From Acidimicrobiia bacterium (GTDB lineage: Bacteria > Actinomycetota > Acidimicrobiia > Acidimicrobiales > Poriferisodalaceae): a stretch of DNA of 64,000 nt. Below are positions 33,484 through 43,199 of the stretch, piece after piece. The notes under the pieces are model-generated. The model was not told where the DNA came from. It made no database searches and saw only the letters and a program-made list of their open reading frames with translations. Positions within the stretch are counted from its first letter, which is position 1, and the number at the start of each line of letters is the position of its first letter. The translations under genes and the position numbers were made by a program. The stretch spans positions 124,001 to 188,000 of the forward strand of contig JAJEEO010000006.1 in the NCBI GenBank assembly GCA_022820925.1, in the 5' to 3' direction.

Positions 33484-34103
33484 TGGCGGGACTCGACGAC
33501 CTCAAGTCGCGCCTGGGCATCGACGACGGCCTCGCCGGGCTCGGGCACAACGTCTTCACCGCACCGGTGGAGGAATTGGTGAAGTGGGCCCGGCGACGGA
33601 GCCTGATGCCGGCCACGTTCGGACTGGCCTGCTGCGCGATCGAGATGATGGCGACCGGCACCGCGCACTATGACCTGGCTCGCTTCGGCATGGAGACGTT
33701 TCGGGCATCGCCTCGCCAGGCCGACCTGATGATCGTGGCGGGTCGTGTCAGCCAGAAGATGGCGCCGGTGCTGCGCCAGATCTACGACCAGATGATGGAG
33801 CCCAAGTGGGTGCTGTCGATGGGCGTTTGCGCTTCCAGCGGGGGGATGTTCAACAACTACGCCATCGTGCAGGGCGTCGATCAGGTGGTGCCGGTCGACA
33901 TGTACGCACCTGGCTGCCCGCCGGGGCCTGAGACGCTGCTGCACGCGATCCTGGCTTTGCACGAGAAGATCCGCACCGGCGAGCTGATGCAGCGGCGTGC
34001 CGAGCACGGCGGCGGCGCCGCCGTGGACCTGGCGGCACATGGAGTGCCGCAGTCGAGCACGGCGGCACATGGAGTGCCGCAGTCGAGCACCGCGGCGAAC
34101 TGA
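33483..34103 (+). CDS. nuoB: Complex I subunit NuoB, set 1
   Basis: A 206-residue subunit holding cluster N2, the last iron-sulfur cluster before quinone. Ligand motifs: L-A-C-C-A-I-E-M (two adjacent Cys), M-G-V-C-A-S-S-G-G and A-P-G-C-P-P. The C-terminus carries two copies of [13 protein letters not shown] overlaps the nuoA stop by one base and the stop overlaps the nuoC start likewise. Confidence 0.95.
   Translation: MAGLDDLKSRLGIDDGLAGLGHNVFTAPVEELVKWARRRSLMPATFGLACCAIEMMATGTAHYDLARFGMETFRASPRQADLMIVAGRVSQKMAPVLRQIYDQMMEPKWVLSMGVCASSGGMFNNYAIVQGVDQVVPVDMYAPGCPPGPETLLHAILALHEKIRTGELMQRRAEHGGGAAVDLAAHGVPQSSTAAHGVPQSSTAAN
34031..34090 (+). repeat. Perfect 30-bp tandem duplication in the nuoB tail
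   Basis: 34031-34060 and 34061-34090 are identical and encode ten residues twice at the NuoB C-terminus. Perfect identity suggests a recent duplication. The unit length equals that of the nuoA tail repeats, though the sequence differs. Confidence 0.95.
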
Positions 34104-34633
34104 TGGCCGACGACGCCGTAGAGACCGACGATGCCGCGCCCGAAGGGGAGGCGACCGATCAGCCGATGATGTACGGCGTTCCCTGCACGGACGAGCGCGG
34201 CCAGACAGTCCTCTATCCGAGCCGCGAGGAATATCCCGATGTGCTCGCCGCGGCAGCCGCTGACGGCTTCGAGCTCTGTGTCGACCTGTGTGCCGTCGAC
34301 GCGCTCACGAATCGCAGCCGGGTGGTGCCTCCCGGGGTCGAGCTCGAGCGCTTCGAGGTGGTGGTGAACCTGCTGGACATGCGAGGCCGGCGGCGGCTGC
34401 GCATCCGCACGCAGGTTCCCGCGGACGATCCGCAGGTGCCTTCGGCAGTAGGCCTGTACCCGGGCACCGAAGCGCCGGAGCGAGAAGCGGCCGACCTGTT
34501 CGGCATCAGCTTCAGCGATCACCCGGATCCGAGCCGGATTCTCATGCCGCCCGACTGGGTCGGCCACCCGCTGCGAAAGGACTACGCGATCGGCGCGATC
34601 CCGGTGCAGTTCAAGGCGGTCGAAGGCCGATGA
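34103..34633 (+). CDS. nuoC: Complex I subunit NuoC, set 1
   Basis: A 176-residue peripheral subunit (30-kDa family) without cofactors. Signature: E-R-E-A-A-D-L-F-G-I-S-F, then D-W-V-G-H-P-L-R-K-D-Y near the C-terminus. The N-terminal 25 residues are acidic. Separate from NuoD, unlike the fused NuoCD of E. coli. Overlaps nuoB by one base and nuoD by four. Confidence 0.94.
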   Translation: MADDAVETDDAAPEGEATDQPMMYGVPCTDERGQTVLYPSREEYPDVLAAAAADGFELCVDLCAVDALTNRSRVVPPGVELERFEVVVNLLDMRGRRRLRIRTQVPADDPQVPSAVGLYPGTEAPEREAADLFGISFSDHPDPSRILMPPDWVGHPLRKDYAIGAIPVQFKAVEGR

Positions 34634-35919
34634 GCACCGCCACGACGCCCGTGCGCCGGCCGGCCGATGCTGTGCTGCGCATCTCAGAGGAGGCAGCGCT
34701 TGCCGCCGCTGTCGTCGATGACGAGACCGAGGTCGCCACGGAATCAGATCCAGCCGATGAGCCGATGCTCATCAACATGGGTCCCCAGCATCCCTCCACC
34801 CACGGCGTGCTGCGCATCGCGATGGAACTCCAGGGCGAGACCGTGCTGCGGTCCAAGCCGATCATCGGGTACCTCCACACGGGCATGGAGAAGACCGCCG
34901 AGGATCTCACTTACCTGCAAGGGCCGACCAACGTCACCCGGATGGACTACGCCTCGCCGTTGTTCAACGAGCTGGTGTTCTGCTTGGCGGTCGAAGATCT
35001 GCTCGGCACCGAGATCCCGCCGCGTGCCACGTGGATCCGGATGCTCATGTGCGAGCTGAACCGCATGAGCTCGCACCTGCTGTTCCTGGCGACGAACGGC
35101 ATGGATCTCGGCGCGGTCGGCATGATGCTCTACGGGTGGAAGGAGCGCGAGGAGATCCTGCGGTTCTTCGAGAGCGTCACCGGCTTGCGGATGAACCACA
35201 ACTACATCCGGCCGGGAGGCGTCGCTGCGGACCTGCCGGACGGGTGGCAGGCAGATGTCGAGCACATCCTGGCCGTGCTGCCGGACCGGCTGGAGCAGTT
35301 CGACACGCTGATGACCGGTCAGCCGATCTGGCGGGATCGCACCCAGGGTGTCGGCGTCATCACGGCGGATGAGGCGATCGCCATGTCAGCGACCGGACCC
35401 CTGCTGCGCAGCACCGGAGAGGCGTGGGATCTGCGCCGCACCATGCCGTACCTGGCCTACGACGAGGTGGAGTTCGATGTCGTGGTCGGCGCGTACGGCG
35501 ACACCTTCGACCGTTACGCGATCCGGCTGAACGAGATACGCGAGTCGATGCGCATCGTCGCACAGTGCCTCGACAAGATGCCGAAGGGCCCCTACCGCAC
35601 CGAGGATCGCAAGGTCACACCGCCGCCCCGGGCCCGCATCGACGAGTCGATGGAAGCCCTGATCCATCACTTCAAGATCTTCACGGAGGGCTTCCGCGTG
35701 CCGCCCGGCGAGACCTACGTGGCGGTGGAGTCGCCGCGCGGCGAGCTGGGCTGCTACCTCGTGTCCGACGGCGGTCCCAAGCCGCAGCGAGTGCACATCC
35801 GGGCGCCCTCGTTCGTCAACCTCCAAAGCCTGCCTCATCTGATGTACGGCGGTTTGATCGCCGATGCGATCGCCGTCATCTCCTCCGTCGACCCGATCAT
35901 GGGGGAGGTCGATAGGTGA
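34630..35919 (+). CDS. nuoD: Complex I subunit NuoD, set 1
   Basis: A 429-residue 49-kDa-type subunit forming the quinone site with NuoB. M-G-P-Q-H-P-S-T-H-G-V-L-R is the signature. The next loop reads Y-L-H-T-G-M-E-K, with Thr84 where the mitochondrial protein and NuoD of set 2 have Arg. The C-terminus ends D-P-I-M-G-E-V-D-R, typical. A 45-residue N-terminal extension precedes the fold. ATGA overlap with nuoC. Confidence 0.96.
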   Translation: MSTATTPVRRPADAVLRISEEAALAAAVVDDETEVATESDPADEPMLINMGPQHPSTHGVLRIAMELQGETVLRSKPIIGYLHTGMEKTAEDLTYLQGPTNVTRMDYASPLFNELVFCLAVEDLLGTEIPPRATWIRMLMCELNRMSSHLLFLATNGMDLGAVGMMLYGWKEREEILRFFESVTGLRMNHNYIRPGGVAADLPDGWQADVEHILAVLPDRLEQFDTLMTGQPIWRDRTQGVGVITADEAIAMSATGPLLRSTGEAWDLRRTMPYLAYDEVEFDVVVGAYGDTFDRYAIRLNEIRESMRIVAQCLDKMPKGPYRTEDRKVTPPPRARIDESMEALIHHFKIFTEGFRVPPGETYVAVESPRGELGCYLVSDGGPKPQRVHIRAPSFVNLQSLPHLMYGGLIADAIAVISSVDPIMGEVDR

Positions 35920-35977
35920 GCGATTGCGACCGCCGCGTTGGTGCCGACGCCGCGCCGGCCGGCAAGAGGACAGTGAG

Positions 35978-36607
35978 GTGAGCTTCTTCACTGAGGAGAA
36001 CCGGGCGCTCGCGGGCGAGATCATCGGCCGCTACCCGAAGCGCCGCTCCGCGATGATCCCGCTGCTGCACGTCGCGCAAGGCCAAGCCGGCTGGGTCACG
36101 CCCGAGGCGATGACCGAGATCGCCGAACTCGTCGACACCACACCGGCCGAGGTGCTCGGCACCTGCTCGTTCTACGAGATGTTCAAGCGAGAGCCGGTCG
36201 GCAAGTACCTCGTGAACATCTGCGTCACCATGTCGTGCGCTCTCGCCGGGGCGGTTGAGCTGATGGAGCACGCCGAGGAGCGCCTCGGGGTCCGCGCCGG
36301 CGGCACGACGCCCGACGGCATGTTCACCCTGGCATCCGCAGAATGCCAAGCCGCCTGCACCGAGGCGCCTTGCCTGCAGGTGAACTACCGGTACCGCTAC
36401 CGGGTCGACACCGAGGGGTTCGATCAGCTCATCGACGATCTGGCATCGGGCAGCCTCGAGGGCGAGATCCCTCAGCACGGCATCACCGCACGGGTCCGCC
36501 AGCGCATTCCTGAAGACCGGATGGTCGGAGCCGTACCGCCCGCAGAGGTGAACGAGGCACCCGTGTGGCTCGCAGTGCCGGCCCCCAACGGAGCAGGTTC
36601 GTCATGA
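35978..36607 (+). CDS. nuoE: Complex I subunit NuoE, set 1
   Basis: A 209-residue 24-kDa-type subunit with cluster N1a. Ligands: C-V-T-M-S-C (C-x4-C) and E-C-Q-A-A-C (C-x3-C). Part of the NADH module; no counterpart exists in set 2. GTG start after AGAGGA, chosen because V-S-F-F-T-E-E-N fits the family start. The C-terminal 40 residues are an extra Pro/Ala-rich tail. Confidence 0.93.
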   Translation: MSFFTEENRALAGEIIGRYPKRRSAMIPLLHVAQGQAGWVTPEAMTEIAELVDTTPAEVLGTCSFYEMFKREPVGKYLVNICVTMSCALAGAVELMEHAEERLGVRAGGTTPDGMFTLASAECQAACTEAPCLQVNYRYRYRVDTEGFDQLIDDLASGSLEGEIPQHGITARVRQRIPEDRMVGAVPPAEVNEAPVWLAVPAPNGAGSS

Positions 36608-36665
36608 GGGCTGGCAGCCGCCGCGTTGGCGTGCGGTCCGCGTCGGACGGCGGAAGGCTCAGCTG

Positions 36666-38090
36666 ATGGCGTCGTACACGATTCCCCATGCACCCGGATT
36701 CGTGGCGAACGACGCGCCGCGCATCGTCACCGAGCGGTTCGACGATCCTGCCAGCTTCACGCTCGAGCGCTACCTGGCCACCGGCGGTTACGACGGCCTG
36801 CGGGCCGCGCTCGAGCGGCCGCCCGACGAGGTGCACAGCGAGGTACGCGACGCGACCTTGTTGGGTCGCGGCGGCGCCGGATTTCCCGCCGGAGTGAAGT
36901 GGGGCTTCTGCCCGCCGGGAGTGTGGCCCCGCTATCTCGTCGTCAACGGCGACGAGTCCGAGCCGGGCACCTACAAGGACCGCCTCCTCATGGAGCTCGA
37001 CCCGCACCAGCTCATCGAGGGATGCCTCATCGCCTGCTACGCGGTGGGCCTGTCGCAGTGCTTCCTGTACATCCGTGGCGAGATGGCGCTGGCGCAGGAG
37101 CGTGTGGCCCAGGCGCTCAACGAGGCCTACGAGGCCGGCTGGGTGGGGCGCAACATCTGCGGAACCGATTTCTCGGTGGACATCGTGCTGCACTCCGGCG
37201 CCGGTGCGTATGTCGTGGGCGAGGAGACGGCGCTCATCGAGAGCCTCGAGGGCAACCGCGGCATGCCGCGCCTCAAGCCGCCCTATTTCCCCGCAGCGAT
37301 CGGGCTGTACGGCCTGCCCACCATCGTCAACAATGTCGAGACGCTCTCGAACCTGCCGTGGATCATGCGCAACGGCGCTGAGGCGTTCACCGCCATCGGC
37401 ACGTCCACCTCGCCGGGCACGCGCATGATCGCCGTCAGCGGCCACGTGCAGCGGCCCGGCGTGTATGAGATCACCAACGGCACCACCACATTCCGGGACC
37501 TCATCTACGGCGAGGACTACTGCCGGGGCATGCATCCGGGCCGCGAGCTGAAGGCCTTCGTGCCCGGCGGCGGCTCAGCGCCCTGGTTCACGCCCGCACA
37601 GCTCGACCTGCCCTTCGAGGCCTCCGAGGTGGGCCCGCAGGGCTCGATGCTGGGGTCGGGAGCAGTGATGGTGATGGACGACACCACCGACATCCCTGCC
37701 GCGGCATTGACGCTGACGAAGTTCTACGCGCACGAATCGTGCGGCAAGTGCGTGCCCTGCCGCGAGGGCGCCACCTGGCTGGAGCGCGTGCTGCGGCGCG
37801 TGTGCGACGGCACCGGCACACCGCGTGACCTCGACGTGCTGCTCGAGGTGGGTGCCTCGATCAGCCCGGGTGATTTCCCGCATGCCGCGGTGCCCGAGCG
37901 CGGTCTCGAGGCCAAGCCGTTCCCGTACCAGATGACGACGATCTGCTTCGTGGGCCCGTCGGCATTCGCACCGGTGCACTCGGCCTTGACGCTGTTTCCC
38001 GAAGAGTTCGAGGCCCGGGTGGCTGCGAACGCCCATCTCGACGCTGAGCTGTCGGGAGATCCCGTCTCGGAGGTGCCGGTCAGTGTCTGA
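36666..38090 (+). CDS. nuoF: Complex I subunit NuoF, set 1
   Basis: A 474-residue 51-kDa-type subunit that binds NADH and FMN. G-R-G-G-A-G-F-P-A-G-V-K-W is the nucleotide loop, and N-G-D-E-S-E-P-G-T-Y-K-D contacts FMN. Cluster N3 ligands are E-S-C-G-K-C-V-P-C-R-E-G and the Cys in T-T-I-C-F-V-G-P-S. Missing from set 2. Overlaps nuoG by 8 bases. Confidence 0.96.
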   Translation: MASYTIPHAPGFVANDAPRIVTERFDDPASFTLERYLATGGYDGLRAALERPPDEVHSEVRDATLLGRGGAGFPAGVKWGFCPPGVWPRYLVVNGDESEPGTYKDRLLMELDPHQLIEGCLIACYAVGLSQCFLYIRGEMALAQERVAQALNEAYEAGWVGRNICGTDFSVDIVLHSGAGAYVVGEETALIESLEGNRGMPRLKPPYFPAAIGLYGLPTIVNNVETLSNLPWIMRNGAEAFTAIGTSTSPGTRMIAVSGHVQRPGVYEITNGTTTFRDLIYGEDYCRGMHPGRELKAFVPGGGSAPWFTPAQLDLPFEASEVGPQGSMLGSGAVMVMDDTTDIPAAALTLTKFYAHESCGKCVPCREGATWLERVLRRVCDGTGTPRDLDVLLEVGASISPGDFPHAAVPERGLEAKPFPYQMTTICFVGPSAFAPVHSALTLFPEEFEARVAANAHLDAELSGDPVSEVPVSV

Positions 38091-40572
38091 CACGACTGCT
38101 GCGGAGGCGACACCCAGCACGGTCGAGGTGACCATCGACGGTGTCGCCGTCGATGCACAGCCGGGCGAACTCGTCATCGCGGCAGCCGAGCGCGCCGGGG
38201 TGCACATCCCGCGCTTCTGTTACCACGAGCGAATGAGCTCGGTCGGCATGTGCCGCATGTGCCTCGTCGAGATCGACACCGGCCGCGGGCCGCAGCTGCA
38301 GGCCTCCTGCATGGTCCAGGTCTCGCCGCAGATGGTGGTGGACACCACCAGCGAGCGCACCCAGCGTGCCCAAGAGGGCGTGCTGGAGATGCTGCTCATC
38401 AACCACCCGCTCGACTGCCCCGTGTGCGACAAGGGCGGCGAATGCCCCCTGCAGGACCAGACGATGGCGTACGGCCCCGGCGAGTCCCGCTTTGTCGAGG
38501 AGAAGCGGCATTTCCCCAAGCCGATCCCCATCTCGGAGTTGGTGCACCTCGACCGGGAGCGCTGCATCCTGTGCGACCGCTGCACCCGGTTTGCGGACGA
38601 GATCGCCGGCGACCCGCTCATCGACTTCACCGAGCGCGGCAACGAGACCCAGGTGCTGACCTTCCCCGGCGAACCGTTCTCGTCGTACTTCTCGGGCAAC
38701 ACGGTGCAGATCTGCCCGGTGGGGGCGCTCACCGCAGCGCCGTATCGCTTCAAGGCGCGGCCGTGGGACCTCGCCCAGACCGAGTCCACCTGCACGACGT
38801 GCGCGGTCGGCTGCCGGATCGCAATCCAGTCGTCGCGCAACGAACTGGTGCGCTGCTTGGGGGTCGACATCGATCCGGTCAACCATGGCTGGCTCTGCGA
38901 CAAGGGTCGTTTCGCCTACGGATCGGTCGGCAGCCCCGAGCGCGTCACGAGGCCGATGCAGGCGCGCTCGGGCGGTCGGGTCGCCGACATCGCCGAAGTC
39001 GAGCCCATGCGCAACTTCGAACCGTCGGACTGGGCCAGGGCGCTCGACGCGGTTGCCGCCGCCATCAAGACCGCTCGGCCAGGGGCGATTGCCGTGCTCG
39101 GAGGCGCCCGGGGCACGAACGAGGACGCGTACGCCTGGTCCAAGCTGGCCCGCACCGTGCTGGGCACCAATCACGTCGACGCGCAGCTCGGCGACGGTCT
39201 GGCTGCAGACATCACCGTCGGCCTCGGCACCGCGACGATCGACGACGCCTGCACTGCCGACACCACGCTGCTGGTGTGCGGCGATCTGCGGGAAGAACTG
39301 CCCGTGCTGCAGCTCCGCCTGCGGGGAGCGGCGCGGTCGGGCTCGACTCGCTTGGTCGAGATCTCCCCGACGGAGACCGGCCTCACCCGCGATGCTGCAC
39401 GCAGCGAGCGGTGCCGGGGCGGCGAAGCAGCCGCGGTCCTGCGTGATCTGCTCGACGGCGATGACCCGCTGAGCGACGAGCTGGCCGCCGGATCGGTGGT
39501 GGTGGTGCTGGGGCGCTCCTCGGTTGCGGAGTCCGCTGAGGCAGCCGCCGAGGTGGCATCGGTGCTGGCCGATCGCGTGCCCCACGCCAAGTTCCTGGTG
39601 GCCGCCCGGCGGGGGAACGTCCGGGGCGCGCTCGACATGGGCCTCTCACCGGGCCTGCTGCCCGGGCGCAGCCTGAGCGCCGACCCGACGCCCGCGCTCG
39701 CAGCAGTGTGGGGCGAGCTGCCGCCTGAGCCGGGACACGACGCGGCCGGGATCCTGGCGGCAGCCGCCGCGGGAGACATCGATGTGCTCTTCCTGCTCGG
39801 CGCCGACCCGCTGACCGATTTTCCCGACAGCGTGCTCGCACGGCTCGGCGTGGCGGGCGCGCGCACGGTCGTCGCGGTGGACACCTTCCTGAATCAGTCG
39901 ACGATCGAGGCCGACATCTTCCTGCCCGCTGCTGCATTCGGCGAGAAGTCCGGAACCACGACGAACTTCGAAGGCCGCGTCTCTGAGCTGAGCGAATTGG
40001 TGACCGCGCCCGGGTCGTCCCGCCCTGACTGGATGATTGCCGCCGAGTTGGCGATGCTCTGCGACGCCGACTTGGGATTCGTGTCGGTCTCTGAGATCAC
40101 GGCCGAGATCGCTGCGGTCTGCGAGACACATGCCGAAGCGATGGGGTCGCCCGTCGACGGCGACGGCGTGCTGGTGAGCGGTGCCGCGTTCGAGCCTGCA
40201 TTGCCGCCCGCGCACGTGGCGCCGCCCCGAGACGCCTACGGCTTGCGCCTGGTATGCAACCGCAAGCTCTACGACGGGGGTGTCACGGTCGCCCAGACGC
40301 CGGCCCTGGCGTCGCTGCGGGCCGAGACCGCCTTGCGCGTGCACCCCATTGATCTCGAGCGGGTGGGCGTTGCATCAGGCACCGAGGTGGAGGTTCATTC
40401 CGAGCGCGGCGCCTTGCGTCTGCCGATCGTGGCGGATTCCGGTGTCGGCCGCCACAACGCCGTGCTGGCGTTCCCGTCGCCTGAGCTCGACGTGGGAGCG
40501 CTCATTGACGCGACGGCGACGGTGACCGATGTCCGCATCGAGACCCGCGGCACCCAGGAGCCTGCGCCGTGA
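38083..40572 (+). CDS. nuoG: Complex I subunit NuoG, set 1
   Basis: An 829-residue 75-kDa-type subunit. An N-terminal [2Fe-2S] domain (F-C-Y-H-E-R, C-R-M-C-L-V) is followed by H-P-L-D-C-P-V-C-D-K-G-G-E-C-P-L-Q-D and C-I-L-C-D-R-C-T-R-F. Then comes C-T-T-C-A-V-G-C followed after 27 residues by Cys, the extra N7 cluster seen in only some bacteria. The rest is a molybdopterin-oxidoreductase-like domain without metal-binding residues. GTG start. Its stop overlaps a small leader ORF (GTGA). Confidence 0.95.
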   Translation: MSDTTAAEATPSTVEVTIDGVAVDAQPGELVIAAAERAGVHIPRFCYHERMSSVGMCRMCLVEIDTGRGPQLQASCMVQVSPQMVVDTTSERTQRAQEGVLEMLLINHPLDCPVCDKGGECPLQDQTMAYGPGESRFVEEKRHFPKPIPISELVHLDRERCILCDRCTRFADEIAGDPLIDFTERGNETQVLTFPGEPFSSYFSGNTVQICPVGALTAAPYRFKARPWDLAQTESTCTTCAVGCRIAIQSSRNELVRCLGVDIDPVNHGWLCDKGRFAYGSVGSPERVTRPMQARSGGRVADIAEVEPMRNFEPSDWARALDAVAAAIKTARPGAIAVLGGARGTNEDAYAWSKLARTVLGTNHVDAQLGDGLAADITVGLGTATIDDACTADTTLLVCGDLREELPVLQLRLRGAARSGSTRLVEISPTETGLTRDAARSERCRGGEAAAVLRDLLDGDDPLSDELAAGSVVVVLGRSSVAESAEAAAEVASVLADRVPHAKFLVAARRGNVRGALDMGLSPGLLPGRSLSADPTPALAAVWGELPPEPGHDAAGILAAAAAGDIDVLFLLGADPLTDFPDSVLARLGVAGARTVVAVDTFLNQSTIEADIFLPAAAFGEKSGTTTNFEGRVSELSELVTAPGSSRPDWMIAAELAMLCDADLGFVSVSEITAEIAAVCETHAEAMGSPVDGDGVLVSGAAFEPALPPAHVAPPRDAYGLRLVCNRKLYDGGVTVAQTPALASLRAETALRVHPIDLERVGVASGTEVEVHSERGALRLPIVADSGVGRHNAVLAFPSPELDVGALIDATATVTDVRIETRGTQEPAP

Positions 40573-40646
40573 CCGGTGACCCGCTCTTTGCCGATGGCCC
40601 CGAAGGGCAGGGCGACCCCACGGCGCCTGATGGGGCGTTGTCATGA
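40569..40646 (+). CDS. 25-codon leader ORF duplicating the nuoH start
   Basis: GTG 40569 overlaps the nuoG stop, and TGA 40644-40646 overlaps the nuoH ATG (40643). The first nine codons after the start are the same as those of nuoH (T-G-D-P-L-F-A-D), then the frame diverges into Gly/Pro-rich sequence. 28 bases (40570-40597) recur exactly at 40644-40671. It may be an old start region left by a partial duplication that now couples nuoG to nuoH translation. Confidence 0.55.
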   Translation: MTGDPLFADGPEGQGDPTAPDGALS

Positions 40647-40671
40647 CCGGTGACCCGCTCTTTGCCGATGG
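40570..40671 (+). repeat. 28-bp direct repeat at the nuoG/nuoH junction
   Basis: 40570-40597 and 40644-40671 are identical, with a period of 74 bases. The second copy is the true start of nuoH. Such a junction repeat could mediate deletion or duplication of the 74-base segment. Confidence 0.93.
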
Positions 40672-41869
40672 AGTCGACTGGGGCGACATCGCGGTCATGG
40701 GTGTCAAGGTCGTCGTGGCCTTCGCCGCGCTGCTCGTCGCCACCATGTTCATGATCTGGTTCGAGCGCAAGCTGATCTCGGACATGCAGCACCGCATCGG
40801 TCCCAATGTGGCGGGGCCGTGGGGCCTGCTGCAGGCGTTCGCCGACGGGGTCAAGTTCTTCTTCAAGGAAGATCTGCGCCCTGCGAACGCCGATCCGCTG
40901 GTGTTCCGCCTGGCCCCGTACATCTCGGCGGTCACCGCGTTCGTGGCGTTCGCCATCGTTCCCGTCGGCGGCGTGTTTGCCGACGAGCCCGGCCGCCAGG
41001 GCACGGTCACGCTGTTCGGCAAGGAGACCATCCTGCAGGTGGCCGACCCGCCGGTCGGCATCCTGCTGCTGCTCGCGATGTCCTCGGTCGCCGTCTACGG
41101 CGTGATGCTGGCGGGCTGGTCGTCGGGCTCGAAGTACCCGCTCATCGGTTCGGTGCGCGCCTCGGCGCAGGCGATCTCCTACGAGGCGGCGCTGGGCATG
41201 TCGGTGGTCGCGGTGGTGATCGTGGCGGGATCGCTCTCGACGCAGAGCATCGTGGCGTCCCAGGCCGGGGGAGTGAACACCTGGCTGCTGCTGACCACCG
41301 GCATCGTGCCGTTCCTGGTCTTCCTCATCTCTGCCACCGCCGAGCTGAACCGGCCGCCGTTCGACCTCGTCGAAGCCGAGCAGGAACTGGTCGGCGGCTT
41401 CCACACCGAGTACTCCTCCATCCGGTTCGCGCTGTTCTTCCTGGCCGAGTTCATGAACGTCATCACGATGTCGGCGATCATGGTGACGCTGTTCTTCGGC
41501 GGACCGGCCGGCCCGGTGTTCTTCGGCTGGACCTGGCTGTGGCCCACGGTGTGGTTCCTGGCCAAGGTCGTCGCGTTCCTGTTCATGTTCGTCTGGTTCA
41601 GGGCCACGCTGCCGAGGCTGCGCTACGACCAGCTCATGTCGCTGGGATGGAAGGTGCTCATCCCGGTGATGCTGTTCTGGCTGATGTTCCTGGGTCTCGT
41701 GCAGCTGTCGGGCGTGCAGGGCTGGAACAGGATCTGGGTGTTCGTCGCAGCAGCGATCGGTTTCGCCCTCGGGTGGGCACTGCTGGCGGCTGCGCTGCGT
41801 GCAGCCAAGCGCAACTCCGTCGATGACGACGCCGAAGCGCTCCCGACTCACACCGCAGGGAGGAGCTGA
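40643..41869 (+). CDS. nuoH: Complex I subunit NuoH, set 1
   Basis: A 408-residue membrane subunit that shapes the quinone channel. Signatures: [25 protein letters not shown], and [24 protein letters not shown]. Eight or nine helices. The usual length is 330 to 430. The stop/start overlap with nuoI is one base. Confidence 0.96.
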   Translation: MTGDPLFADGVDWGDIAVMGVKVVVAFAALLVATMFMIWFERKLISDMQHRIGPNVAGPWGLLQAFADGVKFFFKEDLRPANADPLVFRLAPYISAVTAFVAFAIVPVGGVFADEPGRQGTVTLFGKETILQVADPPVGILLLLAMSSVAVYGVMLAGWSSGSKYPLIGSVRASAQAISYEAALGMSVVAVVIVAGSLSTQSIVASQAGGVNTWLLLTTGIVPFLVFLISATAELNRPPFDLVEAEQELVGGFHTEYSSIRFALFFLAEFMNVITMSAIMVTLFFGGPAGPVFFGWTWLWPTVWFLAKVVAFLFMFVWFRATLPRLRYDQLMSLGWKVLIPVMLFWLMFLGLVQLSGVQGWNRIWVFVAAAIGFALGWALLAAALRAAKRNSVDDDAEALPTHTAGRS

Positions 41870-42543
41870 TGGGCTACCTCGACGGATTCGTCGTCACCTT
41901 CGGCAAGCTCTTCGACGAGCGTGTCACCACCGAGTACCCCCACGACAAGCGACCCAAGCCGCCGCGCTTTCACGGTCGCCACGTGCTCAACCGCTACCCC
42001 GACGGCATGGAGAAGTGCATCGGGTGCGAGCTGTGCGCCGGGGTGTGCCCAGCGCGCTGCATCTACGTGCGCGGGGCGGACAACCCTGCCGACAATCCGG
42101 TCGCGCCGGGGGAGCGCTACGGCTACGTCTACGAGATCAACTACCTGCGCTGCATCCACTGCGATCTGTGCGTGGAGGCCTGCCCCACCGAGGCCATCAC
42201 CGAGACGAAGGTCTTCGAGTTCAGCTTCCCCACCCGGCGGGACGCCATCTACACCAAGGACGAACTCCTCACCGATGAGGACGGCCAGCCCCGGCGCCAG
42301 CCGTGGGAGCTGTGGCACGAAGGTGACGACGAGCACACCTCGGGCTGGATGCGGGCGACGTCTCCCTCCGGCCAGCCGGCCTATGAAGGGCGTGTCGCGT
42401 GGAGCGGCGAGCTGGGGTACGGCGTGCGGGCGCCCGAGCAGGGTCAGCACGCCGAGACCGACGACGACGAGCCCGAGGGCCAACCCGCTGAGGAGGATCA
42501 CGGCGACGCCGGCGATGAGCACAGCCACGGGAGCGGCCACTGA
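41869..42543 (+). CDS. nuoI: Complex I subunit NuoI, set 1
   Basis: A 224-residue subunit with clusters N6a and N6b: [12 protein letters not shown] and [12 protein letters not shown]. It has a long C-terminal extension of about 80 residues, ending in an acidic, His-rich tail ([17 protein letters not shown]) that could bind metal ions. Overlaps nuoJ by one base. Confidence 0.95.
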   Translation: MGYLDGFVVTFGKLFDERVTTEYPHDKRPKPPRFHGRHVLNRYPDGMEKCIGCELCAGVCPARCIYVRGADNPADNPVAPGERYGYVYEINYLRCIHCDLCVEACPTEAITETKVFEFSFPTRRDAIYTKDELLTDEDGQPRRQPWELWHEGDDEHTSGWMRATSPSGQPAYEGRVAWSGELGYGVRAPEQGQHAETDDDEPEGQPAEEDHGDAGDEHSHGSGH

Positions 42544-43199
42544 TGGTCGAAGTGGTGGTCTTCGCGGTTGCCGCCGCCGCGTGCCTCGTCGGCGCGATCG
42601 GCGTGGTGCTCTCGCGCAATCCGGTGCACGCAGCGCTCATGCTGGTGATGACGCTGTTCGGCATCGCGGTGCTGTTCGTGGCCCAGCAGGCGCACTTCAT
42701 CGCGGCCGTGCAGGTGATCGTCTATGCGGGCGCGATCGTCGTGCTGTTCCTGTTCGTCATCATGCTGCTGGGCGTCGACCGGGCCACCGAGCTGTCCATG
42801 GGTGCGTTGCCGGCACAGCGCTGGACCGCTGCTGCGTTCGGCCTCGGCGGTGCAGCCGTGCTGATCTGGCTGGTGGCGGCCGTTGACCGGCTGTTCAAGG
42901 GCGCCAAGTCGCTGGCACTCGAGACCGCAGGCGTCACGGACGCCGGCGCGGGCAGCGACCCGACGGACTACGTCGCGGATGTGAGCGCCCTCGCCCGGTC
43001 GCTGTTCTCCGACTACGTGTACGCGTTCGAGCTGACCTCGCTGCTGCTCATCGTTGCCGTCATCGGCACGGTGATCCTGGCTCGCCGCAGCGGTTACGGC
43101 GCCGATGGACCGCGCGCCGACCAGCCCGGCGCCGGTCAATACAGCGGCAATGCGTCGGAGGCCGCCAGCACTGGCACCTCGAGCGAGGCCGGCCAATGA
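42543..43199 (+). CDS. nuoJ: Complex I subunit NuoJ, set 1
   Basis: A 218-residue membrane subunit with five helices. R-N-P-V-H-A-A-L-M-L-V is the ND6-type signature, and V-Q-V-I-V-Y-A-G-A-I-V-V-L-F-L-F-V-I-M-L-L follows. The C-terminal 35 residues are low-complexity and contain A-D-Q-P-G-A, encoded by the same 15-mer found in the nuoA tail repeats. Overlaps nuoK by four bases. Confidence 0.94.
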   Translation: MVEVVVFAVAAAACLVGAIGVVLSRNPVHAALMLVMTLFGIAVLFVAQQAHFIAAVQVIVYAGAIVVLFLFVIMLLGVDRATELSMGALPAQRWTAAAFGLGGAAVLIWLVAAVDRLFKGAKSLALETAGVTDAGAGSDPTDYVADVSALARSLFSDYVYAFELTSLLLIVAVIGTVILARRSGYGADGPRADQPGAGQYSGNASEAASTGTSSEAGQ

